In this document: positions 24,990-33,908 of the stretch, one piece after another
Layout of the letters: each line of letters begins with the position of its first letter
How positions within the stretch are numbered: the first letter of the stretch is position 1
Source: Streptomyces sp. HD
GTDB lineage: Bacteria > Actinomycetota > Actinomycetes > Streptomycetales > Streptomycetaceae
Length of the DNA stretch: 64,000 nt
Assembly: GCF_028369295.1 (NCBI RefSeq)
Contig: NZ_JAQMYP010000025.1
Coordinates: 81,884 to 145,883, forward strand
Direction of reading: 5' to 3'
Program-made: the position numbers and the translations under genes
Notes under the pieces: model-generated
Databases searched by the model: none
What the model was told of the DNA's origin: nothing
Seen by the model: the letters and a program-made list of their open reading frames with translations, nothing else

Positions 24990-25850
24990 TTAGCCTCCTT
25001 TGAACTCGGCACCCCTGCGCTCCACAAAACTCGCCACTCCCTCCCGGGCGTCCTCCGTCGTCATGTTGATCTCCTGCGCCGCCGCCTCCGCCGCGAAGGC
25101 GGTGGTGCGGTCGGTGTCGAGGGAGGCGTTGACGAGCTGTTTGGTGAGGGCGAGGGCGCGGGTCGGGCCGGTTGCGAGGCGTTCGGCCCACTCGCGGGCC
25201 GTCTTGGCCAACTCCTCGTCCGGCACGACCCGGTTGACCAGGCCGAGGCGTTCGGCGTCCGGCGCGGTGAGCGCGTCGCCGAAGAACATCAGCTCCTTCG
25301 CCCGCTGGGGGCCGACGAGGCGCGGGAGGAGGTAGGCGCCGCCGCCGTCGGGGACGAGGCCGCGGCGGACGAACACCTCGATGAACCGGGCGGACTCGGC
25401 GGCCAGTACGAGATCGCAGGCGAACGCCAGATGCGCGCCGAGGCCGGCCGCCGTGCCGTTCACCGCCGCGATCACCGGCTTCTCGCAGTCGAGGACGGCC
25501 GCGATCAACCGCTGGGCGCCGAGCCGGATCGTGCGGGCGACATCGCCCGGGACCTGGTCACGGGACGTGCGCTCAGCGGCCGCCGCCCCGCCCCGCAGAT
25601 CCGCCCCGGCGCAGAAGCCGCGGCCCGTTCCGGTCAGTACGACGGCCCGCACGGCGGGGCCGGCGGAGGCGTCGGCGAGCAGCTCGATGATGCGTTCCCG
25701 CTGGTCAGGGGTGATCGCGTTGAGGGCCTCGGGGCGGTTGAGAGTGATGCGGCAGACCTGATTGTCAGTGGCGTGCTGTACCAATGAATCGACGGAATTT
25801 CCGGGCACACGGGGGGAAATGGGCATGTTCACGTCGTCGTCGGTACCCAT
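24990..25850 (-). CDS. Enoyl-CoA hydratase/isomerase family protein
   Basis: 286 residues. Crotonase motifs: RITLNRPEALNAITPDQRER, RGFCAGADLRGG (CoA-binding oxyanion region), KPVIAAVNGTAAGLGAHLAF and the Glu-bearing FIEVFVRRGLVPDGGGAYLL. It would hydrate a 2-enoyl-CoA. ATG 25850 lies two bases after the TGA of the upstream CoA ligase gene, so the pair is an operon with translational coupling; ATG 25826 is an alternative. Expression should come from the tandem operators at 28110-28149. Confidence 0.93.
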   Translation of the reverse strand: MGTDDDVNMPISPRVPGNSVDSLVQHATDNQVCRITLNRPEALNAITPDQRERIIELLADASAGPAVRAVVLTGTGRGFCAGADLRGGAAAAERTSRDQVPGDVARTIRLGAQRLIAAVLDCEKPVIAAVNGTAAGLGAHLAFACDLVLAAESARFIEVFVRRGLVPDGGGAYLLPRLVGPQRAKELMFFGDALTAPDAERLGLVNRVVPDEELAKTAREWAERLATGPTRALALTKQLVNASLDTDRTTAFAAEAAAQEINMTTEDAREGVASFVERRGAEFKGG

Positions 25851-25851
25851 G

Positions 25852-28077
25852 TCAGCGGCACACCACCAGCGCGTCCAGCGCCACCGCGCCCTGCCCCCTG
25901 GGCAGCACCATGAGCGGGTTGATGTCGAGCTCTGCGAGGTCGTCCTCCAGTTCCAGGGCCATGCGCTGCACCCGCAGGACGACTTCGACCAGCGCGTCGA
26001 GATCCGCCGGGGGGCGCCCCCGGACCCCGTCGAGGAGGGCCCGCCCGCGCAGCTCGCCGAGCATGTCCCGCGCCTGCTCCTCACCGAAGGGCGGCACGCG
26101 TACGGCACAGTCGCCGAGGACCTCCACGAGCACCCCGCCGAGCCCGACCGTCACGGTCGGCCCGAACAGCTCGTCGTGGGTGGCTCCGACGACCATCTCG
26201 ACGCCCCGCTCGACCATCTGGCAGACGAGGACACCGTCCAGGGAGACGTCCTCGTAGCGGGCGATGTCGGCCAACTCCCGGTAGGCGTCCCGGACCTGGC
26301 TGGCGGAGGTCAGTCCGATCTTGACCAGGCCCAGCTCGGTCTTGTGGGCGATCCGCGCGCCGGACGCCTTCATCACCACGGGGTAGCCGACCAGTGCAGC
26401 CGCCCGTACGGCCGCCGCCGCGCTGGTCACCAGCTGCTCGCGCGGCACCCGGATGCCGTACGCCCGCAGCAGCTGCTTCGCCGCGTGCTCGCTCAGCTGC
26501 TGGCCCGGGCGCATCAGTGGCTGGGCCTTGCGGAAGGAGGGGGACGGGGTGCGGGGCGCCCGGTCGAAGGGGGAGCGGTAGCCGGTGACGAAGCGGTGGT
26601 GGTCGAGGTAGGCGCGGACCGCGGTGATGCAGTTCGCCACCGTGCGGAAGGTGGCCACGCGCGAGGAGCCGAGCAGGACCTCGCGGTACGCCGGCTCGGT
26701 ACCGACCGGCGACCCCCACACCACGCAGACCAGCTTGTCCGTCCGCTCGGCGGCGTCGACCAGGTCCTGGACCAACCTGTCACTGAGGGGCGGGAAGGGT
26801 CCGGTGACCGGGCAGATCAGCACGCCCACCGAGGGGTCGTCGAGGAGGGCGTCGATGATCTTCCGGCCGCGGTGGTCGCCGACCGGATGCCCGCCGTTGT
26901 CGACGGGGTTGGCCACGCTCAGGTACTCGGGTATCCACTGGTGCAGCTCGGCCTGCTTGGCCTCCGACAGCTCCGGCAGCGTGAGCCCGGCCTCGGTCCC
27001 CAGGTCGGCGAAGTGCGCGCCCGTGCCGCCCGAGATCGAATAGACGACGACGCCGTCGGCGCGGGGCGGCCGCGCGCGGGCCAACAGGGCGGCAGTGTCC
27101 TGGAGTTCGTCCAGGCCGTCCACCCGGATCACGCCGTACTGCCGCATCGCCGCGTCCACCACCGCGTCCGCGCCGGTCAGCTTGCCGGTGTGTGAGGCGG
27201 CCGTGCGGGCGCCGGTCTCGGTGCGGCCCACCTTGACGGCGACGACCGGCACCCCGCGGCGGGCGGCGCGGTCGGCGGCCAGCAGGAAGGCGCGGCCGTC
27301 CTTGAGTCCCTCGACGTAGCAGGCGATGGCGCCGACCTCGGGCCGTTCGGCGAAGTAGGAGATGAAGTCGGCGGTCTCCAGGTCGGCCTCGTTGCCGGTC
27401 GGCGCCCAGTGGGAGAGCCGGATGCCGAGCTCCTGGAGGGCGAAGACGGGGCGGCCCTGGTGACCGGATTGGGTGATGAGCGCGATGGCGGGCCCGCCCA
27501 GGTCGTCGCGGAACCGCTCGAAGGCGTTGAGGTTGGTGTTCGGGCCCAGCAGTCGCATCCCGGACCGTTCTACGGCGGCGGTCAGCCGGTCCTGCGCGGC
27601 GGCGCCCTCCTCGCCGGTCTCCGCGAACCCGGACGCGAAGACGACGGCGAACTTCACCTTGGCCTCGGCCAGTTCCTCGATCACCGGAAGGGGGTCGGCT
27701 ACCAGCAGTACGGCGAGATCGACCTGCTCGGGCAGGTCGGCGACGGAAGGAGAGCAGGGGATGCCGAAGACGGACGGGCGGCTCGGATGCACCGGGAGAA
27801 TCCGGGCGCCGACCCGCTCCGACCAGGCGATCAGCTGGCGGGTGACACCGGTGTTCGGCCGGCCCTCCGCATCCGAGGCGCCGATCACCGCGACCGACTC
27901 CGGCCGGAAGAAGCGGTCCAGATCGGGCACGTCGGAGTACAGGGGACGGCCGCTGACGTCGAGATCGTCGACCTCGGCGGGCCGGCCGTGGACGGCGGGT
28001 CCGGGCTGCTCGCCACAGGCGATGACCCGGGCCCGGCGGGAGTCGGTGGTGAGGGTGCCGTGGGTTGATCCAAGCAT
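25852..28077 (-). CDS. ADP-forming acyl-CoA synthetase (acetate-CoA ligase family)
   Basis: 741 residues with the domain order of NDP-forming acyl-CoA synthetases: CoA-binding domain (FFRPESVAVIGASDAEGRPN), succinyl-CoA-ligase-like domains (ALITQSGHQGRPVFALQE, SHTGKLTGADAV), and from ~520 an ATP-grasp domain (YGIRVPREQLVTSAAAAV, VVMKASGARIAHKTELGLVK). The usual phosphohistidine seems replaced: TQSGHQGRP keeps a His in the expected loop. It uses ATP and CoA, giving ADP and Pi. ATG 28077 follows AGGAG at a slightly long distance. It forms an operon with the downstream hydratase. The first ~45 residues are an unconserved leader. Confidence 0.92.
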   Translation of the reverse strand: MLGSTHGTLTTDSRRARVIACGEQPGPAVHGRPAEVDDLDVSGRPLYSDVPDLDRFFRPESVAVIGASDAEGRPNTGVTRQLIAWSERVGARILPVHPSRPSVFGIPCSPSVADLPEQVDLAVLLVADPLPVIEELAEAKVKFAVVFASGFAETGEEGAAAQDRLTAAVERSGMRLLGPNTNLNAFERFRDDLGGPAIALITQSGHQGRPVFALQELGIRLSHWAPTGNEADLETADFISYFAERPEVGAIACYVEGLKDGRAFLLAADRAARRGVPVVAVKVGRTETGARTAASHTGKLTGADAVVDAAMRQYGVIRVDGLDELQDTAALLARARPPRADGVVVYSISGGTGAHFADLGTEAGLTLPELSEAKQAELHQWIPEYLSVANPVDNGGHPVGDHRGRKIIDALLDDPSVGVLICPVTGPFPPLSDRLVQDLVDAAERTDKLVCVVWGSPVGTEPAYREVLLGSSRVATFRTVANCITAVRAYLDHHRFVTGYRSPFDRAPRTPSPSFRKAQPLMRPGQQLSEHAAKQLLRAYGIRVPREQLVTSAAAAVRAAALVGYPVVMKASGARIAHKTELGLVKIGLTSASQVRDAYRELADIARYEDVSLDGVLVCQMVERGVEMVVGATHDELFGPTVTVGLGGVLVEVLGDCAVRVPPFGEEQARDMLGELRGRALLDGVRGRPPADLDALVEVVLRVQRMALELEDDLAELDINPLMVLPRGQGAVALDALVVCR

Positions 28078-28109
28078 CGGTCCGCCCGCTCCTGTGTGAC
28101 AGCGATTAA

Positions 28110-28149
28110 CTGACGCAGTGTCAGATTAAAGGAACTGACGCCATGTCAG
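28110..28149. promoter_or_regulatory. Regulon operator sites E1 and E2 (tandem, both exact)
   Basis: E1 28110-28124 and E2 28135-28149 both match CTGAC-N5-GTCAG exactly and are 25 bp apart start to start. Between them on the minus strand is TTTAATCT, a good -10 candidate for the CoA-ligase operon. Confidence 0.8.
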
Positions 28150-28210
28150 GAACGGTTGTGCACGCAAAGTTGGCGGAACGGGGATCGGATCAATGCCGGG
28201 CCGGCGTCGC

Positions 28211-29719
28211 TCACAGCACCGCCAGCACCTCCTTCGCCACCCGCTCGCCCGACCGCACCGCCCCGTCCATGAAGCCCATCCAGTGCGTGGAGGTCTCCGT
28301 TCCGGCCCAGTGGATGCCGCCGACCGGTTCGCGCAGGGCGGGGCCGTACTGGGTCAGGACGCCGGGCGCCGCGATGGAGACGGGGCCACCGCGGGTGTAG
28401 GCCTCGTTGTTCCAGCGTTGCAGGACGAAGGAGGTGGGGGAGGCCGCTTTCGGGCCGAAGTAGGTGGCGTAGTCCTTCAGTACGGCCGCCCGGACCTCCG
28501 CCTCGCTCGCCGCGTCCAGCTTGCGGGCCGCGTCGGCCTCGATGAAGCCCATGAGGGCGCCGTAGGAGGCGTCGGGCGGGGAGTTGTCGAAGGTGGAGCT
28601 GATCACGCCGGTGTCGCTGACGACCTGGCCGTTGAACCCGTCGGCACGCCAGAAGGGGGTGTCGTAGATGGCGATGGCCTTCCCCACCGAGGCCATCGGC
28701 AGGCGCTGGGTGAGCTGGTCGCGGGCGGCCGGGAGGAGGGGGTCGTAGGTGATACGGGCGGCGAGGGGCGGGGGTACGGCGACGACGACCCTCTTGGCGG
28801 TGACGGTGATGCCGTCTGCGGTCACCACGTACTTGCCGCCCGACTTGGCGATCGTGCGCACCGGGGCGCCCAGCACCACCCGGTCGCCGAGTGTGGCGGC
28901 GAGTTTGACCGGCACCAGCTGGGAGCCGCCGACGAAGCGCAGTTCCTGGGCGCCGCCCGCGGTCTCGGTGAGGCGTTCCAGGGTGCCGGGGTTGGACGCA
29001 TTGCCGGCGGCGGCGATGTAGAAGAGGACGAAGAGGAAGGAGAGTTCGCGGGGTTCGGCGGAGAAGATCGACGTACAGGCCACGTCGAAGAGGAACTTGG
29101 CGGACGGGATGACGGCGTTGGCGCGCAGCCAGGTCTCGAAGGTCTGCCGGTCCCACTCCTCGGCCTTGGCCGCGGTCCAGGGCGCGTCGACCGGGATCTG
29201 CTTGGCCAGGTCGTCGAGGGTGGCCTGCACGATCGCGGCGTTGGCGAGCCCTGCCGCGTCGATGGGCGGGACGGAGCCGAGGACGCCGTCGGTGGCGTAG
29301 GGGGTCTTCTTGCCGTCCTTGTAGAGGAGGTTGTTGCCGGAGTTGTAGGTGGTGAAGGTCTGCACGCCGAGGGAGTCGGCGAGGGCCTTGATGCGGTCCT
29401 GGGTGGGGCCGATGAACTCACCGCCGCCTTCGGTGACGCCGCCGCCCGCGAGGCCGAGTCCCATGACGCGGCCGCCGACGCGGTCGCGGGCCTCCAGGAC
29501 GGCGACCGATCTGCCGGCGGCCACCAGGTCGCGGGCCGCGGTGAGTCCGGCCAGACCGGCGCCCACGATGGCGACGTCGACCTCGCGGGCGGCGGCGGCC
29601 GAGGCGGTGCCGGTGCCGGTGGCGGTGAGGGTTGCGGCACCGGCGGCGGCAGCCGCGCCGCCGAGCAGGGAGCGCCGGGAGAGTCGAGCGGTGCCGGGGA
29701 GCTGTCTTTCGCTTGCCAC
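28211..29719 (-). CDS. Secreted flavin monoamine oxidase (Tat substrate)
   Basis: 502 residues. A twin-arginine signal lies at residues ~13-42 (SRRSLLGGAAAAAGAATLTA). The FAD dinucleotide motif is VDVAIVGAGLAGLTAARDLV followed by ARDRVGGRVMG. The amine-oxidase C-terminus GIHWAGTETSTHWMGFMDGA is intact. It would oxidise an amine outside the membrane with release of hydrogen peroxide. GTG 29719 follows GGAGGACGCAC. It precedes the operator/ADP-ligase region but has no operator of its own in its promoter, so I do not put it in the regulon. Confidence 0.93.
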   Translation of the reverse strand: MASERQLPGTARLSRRSLLGGAAAAAGAATLTATGTGTASAAAAREVDVAIVGAGLAGLTAARDLVAAGRSVAVLEARDRVGGRVMGLGLAGGGVTEGGGEFIGPTQDRIKALADSLGVQTFTTYNSGNNLLYKDGKKTPYATDGVLGSVPPIDAAGLANAAIVQATLDDLAKQIPVDAPWTAAKAEEWDRQTFETWLRANAVIPSAKFLFDVACTSIFSAEPRELSFLFVLFYIAAAGNASNPGTLERLTETAGGAQELRFVGGSQLVPVKLAATLGDRVVLGAPVRTIAKSGGKYVVTADGITVTAKRVVVAVPPPLAARITYDPLLPAARDQLTQRLPMASVGKAIAIYDTPFWRADGFNGQVVSDTGVISSTFDNSPPDASYGALMGFIEADAARKLDAASEAEVRAAVLKDYATYFGPKAASPTSFVLQRWNNEAYTRGGPVSIAAPGVLTQYGPALREPVGGIHWAGTETSTHWMGFMDGAVRSGERVAKEVLAVL

Positions 29720-29863
29720 GTGCGTCCTCCGTCAGGGCGAGAGGGAGTGGAGCAGAAAAGTTGAACAGTGCTCACATTCTGGCCCTGTGCGGCAGCGCGG
29801 TACAGCTCTCTCGTCACAACTGACTCGTAAGTAACAGGAGGGATACGTAGGAGAGTTGAGGGT

Positions 29864-29911
29864 GTCCAGGCGTCCAGGCGTCCAGGCGTCCAGGCGTCCG
29901 GGTGTCTAGGT
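29864..29911. repeat. 8-bp tandem array GTCCAGGC, 4 perfect and 2 degenerate copies
   Basis: Perfect copies at 29864, 29872, 29880 and 29888, then GTCCGGGT and GTCTAGGT. The last copies contain the stop codon (29906-29908) of the leftward flavin monooxygenase gene, so the array starts at the gene end and runs downstream of it. Confidence 0.9.
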
Positions 29912-31114
29912 CACCGGCAGCCGGGAGACCTGTCTGCCGTGGTCGCCCTTTCGGCCGCCGGCGACGGCCTTGGCGATCTTCTGGGCGTCGATCGCCATCT
30001 CGCGGAGGTTGCCGCTGATGGGGTTGGTGTAGCCGGTGAAGTACAGGCCGGGGGCGTGGGCCGGTGTGCGGGCGCCCTGGACGACGGGCCTGCCGTGCGT
30101 GTCCAGCACGTCGAGGTGGCCGACGAGGTCCTCCAGGGCGCGGACGTATCCGGTGGCGGCGATGACGGCGTCCGGCGAGACGCGGTTGCCGTCGGCGAGG
30201 ACGACCTTGTCATCCTCGAAGCCGTCGACGGCGGCCACGATCTCGACGCGGCCGTTGCGTACGGCGTCGATGAGGCCGACGTCGAGGATGGGGATCGCCC
30301 CCTCCTTGACCCGGCTGTAGAGCCCGCTGTCGGGGCGCGGCAGTCCGCGGGCCGACAGGTCCGGCACGCTGAGCCTGGCCATGAGCCTCGCCAGCCGGTC
30401 GACGAGACGGACCGGCAGCCGCCGTACCAGGATGCTGGTGAACTGGGCGGCCCAGCCGGCGGTGGAGCGGCGCACGATGTGCGGCGCGGTGCGAACCGCC
30501 AGCCGCACGCGCGAGGCGCCGCCCTCGACCAGGTCCACGGCGATCTCGGCACCGGTGTTGCCGACGCCGACGACCAGGACGTCGCGGCCGGCGTAGGGCG
30601 CGGGGTTGCGGTACTCGCCGGCGTGCAGGAACTCGCCGGTGTAGGTGTCGCGGCCGGGCCAGTCCGGGAGGCGCGGGGTGTGGTTGTGGCCGGTGGCCAC
30701 GACGACCGCGGCGCCGGTCAGTTCACGGCCACCGGTGGCGCGCAGCAGCCAGCCGGAGCCGTCGGGGGCGGGCTCGATCCGTGACACCTCGACGCCGGTG
30801 ACTATCTCCAGGTCGTGGTACTCGGCGTACTTCTCCAGGTAGCGCACGACGTCGTCCCGGGCCACCCAGCGCCCGAAGCGGCGCGGTATCGCCAGCCCCG
30901 GCAGGCCCGACAGCCGCCGGGTGGTGTGCAGATGAAGCCGGTCGTAGTGCCGCCGCCACGAGGCACCGACCCGGTCCGACTTCTCCAGCACGACAGCCCG
31001 CAGCCCTTGGGCGCGCAGCGCGTATGCGACGGAGAGTCCGCCGGGGCCGCCGCCTATGACATAGACCGGGTGGTCCGCGGCGGGGTGGTCCGTGTGTTGG
31101 GGGGTGTCGGCCAT
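29906..31114 (-). CDS. Flavin-dependent monooxygenase, FMO/CzcO-like
   Basis: 402 residues from ATG 31114; the open frame reads much further upstream but without conserved sequence. FAD motif VYVIGGGPGGLSVAYALRAQ, NADPH motif DVLVVGVGNTGAEIAVDLVE, and an FMO-like RVGASWRRHYDRLHLHT segment between them. VIAATGYVRALEDL matches the ATG-containing C-terminal motif of the family. It is likely a Baeyer-Villiger or N-hydroxylating type enzyme acting on a small molecule in the cytosol. It is separated from the amine oxidase gene by ~190 bp containing the 8-bp array, so they may not be co-transcribed. Confidence 0.9.
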   Translation of the reverse strand: MADTPQHTDHPAADHPVYVIGGGPGGLSVAYALRAQGLRAVVLEKSDRVGASWRRHYDRLHLHTTRRLSGLPGLAIPRRFGRWVARDDVVRYLEKYAEYHDLEIVTGVEVSRIEPAPDGSGWLLRATGGRELTGAAVVVATGHNHTPRLPDWPGRDTYTGEFLHAGEYRNPAPYAGRDVLVVGVGNTGAEIAVDLVEGGASRVRLAVRTAPHIVRRSTAGWAAQFTSILVRRLPVRLVDRLARLMARLSVPDLSARGLPRPDSGLYSRVKEGAIPILDVGLIDAVRNGRVEIVAAVDGFEDDKVVLADGNRVSPDAVIAATGYVRALEDLVGHLDVLDTHGRPVVQGARTPAHAPGLYFTGYTNPISGNLREMAIDAQKIAKAVAGGRKGDHGRQVSRLPVT

Positions 31115-31555
31115 GGTCGGGAGCGTAATCACGCAGCCGCTTGATGGGTCTCGGTCAAGCCCGGAATTGGTTGCGGATCGATCACGGCTGTAGGAGGAGT
31201 GGGTGGGGTCTGTGGCGTAGGTCTCCTGGTTGTGGCTGTGGGGTGGGCTTCGGGCGAGTCCGGATATGGCCTGTCGCCGGTTGCCTGCGGGCAGAGGGCT
31301 GTGCGAGCCTCTGCGTGACCTCTGTGAAAGGGCTGATCGTGACACTCGGCATGGTTCTCGGCGACGTCTCCTCTCGCGCTTCGACGCGGGAGCGGTAGCC
31401 CTGCCTGCCCTGATGCTCACGCCTGTGCCGTAGGGGCTGTCCGGCCATTCCCGCCGGGCCCGCGGCGTCCGGCCGGTCCTGGCCCAGGCGCTCTCTCCCG
31501 CTCCTCGTCGAAGTGCTCTTCGTGCCCCCGCACGTTCGATCACGAGGAGTACGTC
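31115..31555. other. 441-bp intergenic region
   Basis: Both flanking genes point away from it. Short frames here lack codon bias and ribosome-binding sites. Only the GAGGAG ribosome-binding site of the methyltransferase gene (about 31542-31547) is recognisable. Confidence 0.4.
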
Positions 31556-32761
31556 GTGTCCACGATCCGCTGGACCGAAGCCCACACCGCCCGATCAGCC
31601 CGGTGGCATTCCGAGAGCGCCGCCTCGCCGCCCGGCCGGGTCGTCGTCGCGGACGACCGTATGAAAGCCGAGGTCGCCTACCGTCTGGCCTGCGAAGGTA
31701 CGGCGCTGCTGTGGCGGGGCGACTTCCACAACGCACGGCAGTTGCTGCGGGCGATGGGGCGCCGTATCGACCGCAAACCACCCCGCCCGGGCGGCAGTCC
31801 GGCCGAGTCCTTCCATCTGCAGCGCCGGGCCCGCGGCCACCGGGCCCGTGTCCTGAGCAGGCTCCTGGTGCTGCTGGAGGACGACTACTCCCTGAGGTTG
31901 CGCAGGGCTCCCGATGTACGTCAGGCGTGTGCCGAGGCGTACGGCGCTCCGCGCGACGCCGTGGTGGTCTCCCTCACGGAACTGCTCGGTGTGATCGGTG
32001 CCGAGCAGTGGCGCAGGAAGGGCGTGGCGGTGCCGGCCGTCAACGCCCGTATCCACCCGCACTACGGCGTGTTCTCGCCGACCAGGGGCGAGTACGTCGA
32101 CCTGGTGGCGAAGACGCCGCTCCCCGCGTCGCTGAAGCAGAGCGCCGGTCGTCGTACGGCGTTCGACCTCGGCACGGGGACCGGCGTACTCGCCGTCGTG
32201 CTCGCCCACCGGGGGCTCGACCGGATCGTGGCCACCGACGTCAACCCGCGCGCACTGTCCTGTGCCCGCGAGAACGCCCGCCGACTGGGGTTCGGCGAAC
32301 GCGTCGATGTCGTCGGTCCCGCCCTGTTCCCCGAAGGCCGTGCCCACCTCGTCGTCTGCAACCCGCCCTGGATTCCCGCCCGTCCGACCTCCGACGTCGA
32401 GCAAGGCGTCTACGACCCGGACGGCGCCATGTTGCACGGCTTCCTGAACGGCCTGACCTCCCGCCTCGAACCAGGCGGTGAAGGCTGGCTCATCCTCTCC
32501 GACCTCGCCGAACATCTCGGGCTCAGGACGCGTCGCGAACTGCTGGCCGGCATCGAATCGGCGGGACTGCACGTGCTGGACAGGGTGGACACCAGACCGC
32601 GGCATCCGCGCGCCTCGGACAGCGCCGACCCGCTGCACGCCGCCCGCGCCGCGGAGGTCACCTCGCTCTGGCGCCTGGCCGTCAGACCCGGGGGACTCAT
32701 GTGCCGGGGGCGCCTGGCCGTCAGGCCCGGGGGACTCACGTGCCGGGGGCGCGGAAGGTGA
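31556..32761 (+). CDS. SAM-dependent methyltransferase, PrmC/HemK-like
   Basis: 401 residues. The class I fold carries motif I AFDLGTGTGVLAVVLAH and motif IV HLVVCNPPWIPARP; the NPPW tetrapeptide is typical of enzymes that methylate amide or amino nitrogens (PrmC-like, N5-glutamine). The ~190-residue N-terminal part is Arg-rich and helical (ALLWRGDFHNARQLLRAMGR) with no known domain. GTG 31556 has GAGGAG 8 bp upstream. The last 28 residues repeat themselves (LAVRPGG, CRGR twice) because of a 39-bp tandem duplication. Its 3' end overlaps the convergent GYD gene by 26 bp. Confidence 0.88.
   Translation: MSTIRWTEAHTARSARWHSESAASPPGRVVVADDRMKAEVAYRLACEGTALLWRGDFHNARQLLRAMGRRIDRKPPRPGGSPAESFHLQRRARGHRARVLSRLLVLLEDDYSLRLRRAPDVRQACAEAYGAPRDAVVVSLTELLGVIGAEQWRRKGVAVPAVNARIHPHYGVFSPTRGEYVDLVAKTPLPASLKQSAGRRTAFDLGTGTGVLAVVLAHRGLDRIVATDVNPRALSCARENARRLGFGERVDVVGPALFPEGRAHLVVCNPPWIPARPTSDVEQGVYDPDGAMLHGFLNGLTSRLEPGGEGWLILSDLAEHLGLRTRRELLAGIESAGLHVLDRVDTRPRHPRASDSADPLHAARAAEVTSLWRLAVRPGGLMCRGRLAVRPGGLTCRGRGR
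32672..32749. repeat. 39-bp tandem duplication over two convergent gene ends
   Basis: 32672-32710 and 32711-32749 match with two differences. The 39-bp unit is a multiple of three, so it adds 13 codons to the methyltransferase C-terminus without a frameshift, and it also supplies the end of the GYD gene on the other strand. Confidence 0.9.
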
Positions 32762-33056
32762 CCTGCCGTCGGGTCGCCTCGTCGATCTCGTCGAGGGTCA
32801 GAAGCGGGGTCGCCCGGGTCCGAAGCGCTCCGCTGGCCTTGACCGTGAGGCCGGCCGCGGCCATCGAGACCGGGTCGGGGAAGTCGACGATGAGCACGAT
32901 GTCGTCCTGCCCGAAGGCGAAGTACATGGTCTCGACCGTGCCGCCGAGACCGGAGACGACCTGTTCGACGGCGGCCCGACGACCGCTCGCACCTTCCTTG
33001 AGCAACCCTCTGGTGCCCTCGGACGTGTAGGTGGCCTGGATGAGGAACTTGGGCAT
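32736..33056 (-). CDS. GYD domain-containing protein
   Basis: 106 residues of the GYD family, small dimeric alpha-beta barrels of unknown chemistry: MPKFLIQATYTSEGTRGLLK, GGTVETMYFAFGQDDIVLIV and DFPDPVSMAAAGLTVKASGA are characteristic. No signal peptide or membrane segment. The last residues (TFRAPGT) come from the duplicated 39-bp unit shared with the convergent methyltransferase gene. Confidence 0.9.
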   Translation of the reverse strand: MPKFLIQATYTSEGTRGLLKEGASGRRAAVEQVVSGLGGTVETMYFAFGQDDIVLIVDFPDPVSMAAAGLTVKASGALRTRATPLLTLDEIDEATRRQVTFRAPGT

Positions 33057-33389
33057 ACGGACGTTTCCTGACCTCGTGTTTCCGATACGCAGCTTGGCCT
33101 TCCCGTTGTCGCGTGGGCCGCTGCTCGCGGAACGGCAGGATCACCCGTTGGACCGACTGTCGGGCGTTAGCCGGAATGCTTTGTTTCCGGCCTTCCATCG
33201 CGGGCTCTTATCCGGGAAGCGAGGCACCTGCGTTGCTCGACGACACAGGTCAAGGGCCAGGCGCGGAGGGCGAAGTGTCCTGTTTGATCATGGCTGACAT
33301 GCGACGGAGGCGATGCTAGAGTCACCCAGCCTTTCGGTCTCCAGTTCGAGGGGGGCCTCGACGACCGCAAGGGCATGGAGGGGATTCCT
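33057..33389. promoter_or_regulatory. Promoter region of the secreted-protein/ABC operon
   Basis: No gene is seen in this 330-bp gap. CTGACA (33294-33299), 17 bp, then TAGAGT (33317-33322) makes a reasonable housekeeping-type promoter about 70 bp upstream of the secreted-protein start. Confidence 0.45.
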
Positions 33390-33818
33390 TTGTCGGGAAG
33401 ACTTATGCATAAATTCGGTGTCGTCGCGGGGGCGGCCGCCGTACTCACGATTGCCACCACTTCGGTTGCCTGGGCCAACTGGAGCAAGTCTCCTTTCAGC
33501 CTTGTCCAGGGGACCAATTCCCAGCAGTGGGTCGACGAGGAGTACAACGAATTCCACTTCACCGGCTGCGACCAGGCCGGAACTTCGAACAGCGTCGATG
33601 TGGCGCTGTGGCAGCAGATCGACTGGGGCAGCGACGTGAAGCACGACACGTCGACGCTCACCAACTGCTTCAAGGGCTCCGGCTACACGAGCACGGCCAC
33701 CCAGTCCAATCTGCCGTACGACAGCTACTACCTCGAAATCACCAAGCTCGGTTCGGGGTGCGGGGCTTGCACGGGTGCCGCTGACAAGGTCAGCGTGGAC
33801 ACGACCCTGGCTGACTGA
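33390..33818 (+). CDS. Small secreted four-cysteine protein of unknown function
   Basis: 142 residues. TTG 33390 is preferred over ATG 33375 because GGAGGGG (33377-33383) lies 6 bp before it. The signal peptide MSGRLMHKFGVVAGAAAVLT ... SVAWA is likely cut after residue 29, leaving ~113 residues beginning NWSKSPFSLVQG. The mature part is Ser/Thr/Asp-rich with several Trp and four Cys (FTGCDQ, LTNCFK, GSGCGACTG), suggesting two disulfides. I recognise no family. A 14-bp hairpin follows the stop codon, then three membrane/ABC genes on the same strand, which suggests the transporter exports, modifies or protects against this protein, as in bacteriocin clusters; that role is speculative. Confidence 0.85.
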   Translation: MSGRLMHKFGVVAGAAAVLTIATTSVAWANWSKSPFSLVQGTNSQQWVDEEYNEFHFTGCDQAGTSNSVDVALWQQIDWGSDVKHDTSTLTNCFKGSGYTSTATQSNLPYDSYYLEITKLGSGCGACTGAADKVSVDTTLAD

Positions 33819-33823
33819 TCCTG

Positions 33824-33854
33824 CCGGGCCGCCGCACAGCGTGCGGCGGCCCGG
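33824..33854 (+). terminator. Perfect 14-bp hairpin after the secreted-protein gene
   Basis: Arms 33824-33837 and 33841-33854 (CCGGGCCGCCGCAC / GTGCGGCGGCCCGG), loop AGC, starting 6 bp after the stop codon. With only a short T stretch after it, it may act as a partial terminator or mRNA stabiliser, giving more of the secreted protein than of the transporter. Confidence 0.8.
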
Positions 33855-33908
33855 AATTGTTCTCCACCGGATCTGTTTCCGCCGGGCTTGTTTTCCATTC
33901 GAGGGTTC

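Noticed and set aside
31141..31781. Open frames in the 31.1-31.5 kb gap on both strands
   Set aside because: No ribosome-binding sites, cysteine/arginine-rich composition and no third-position GC bias in the proposed frames.
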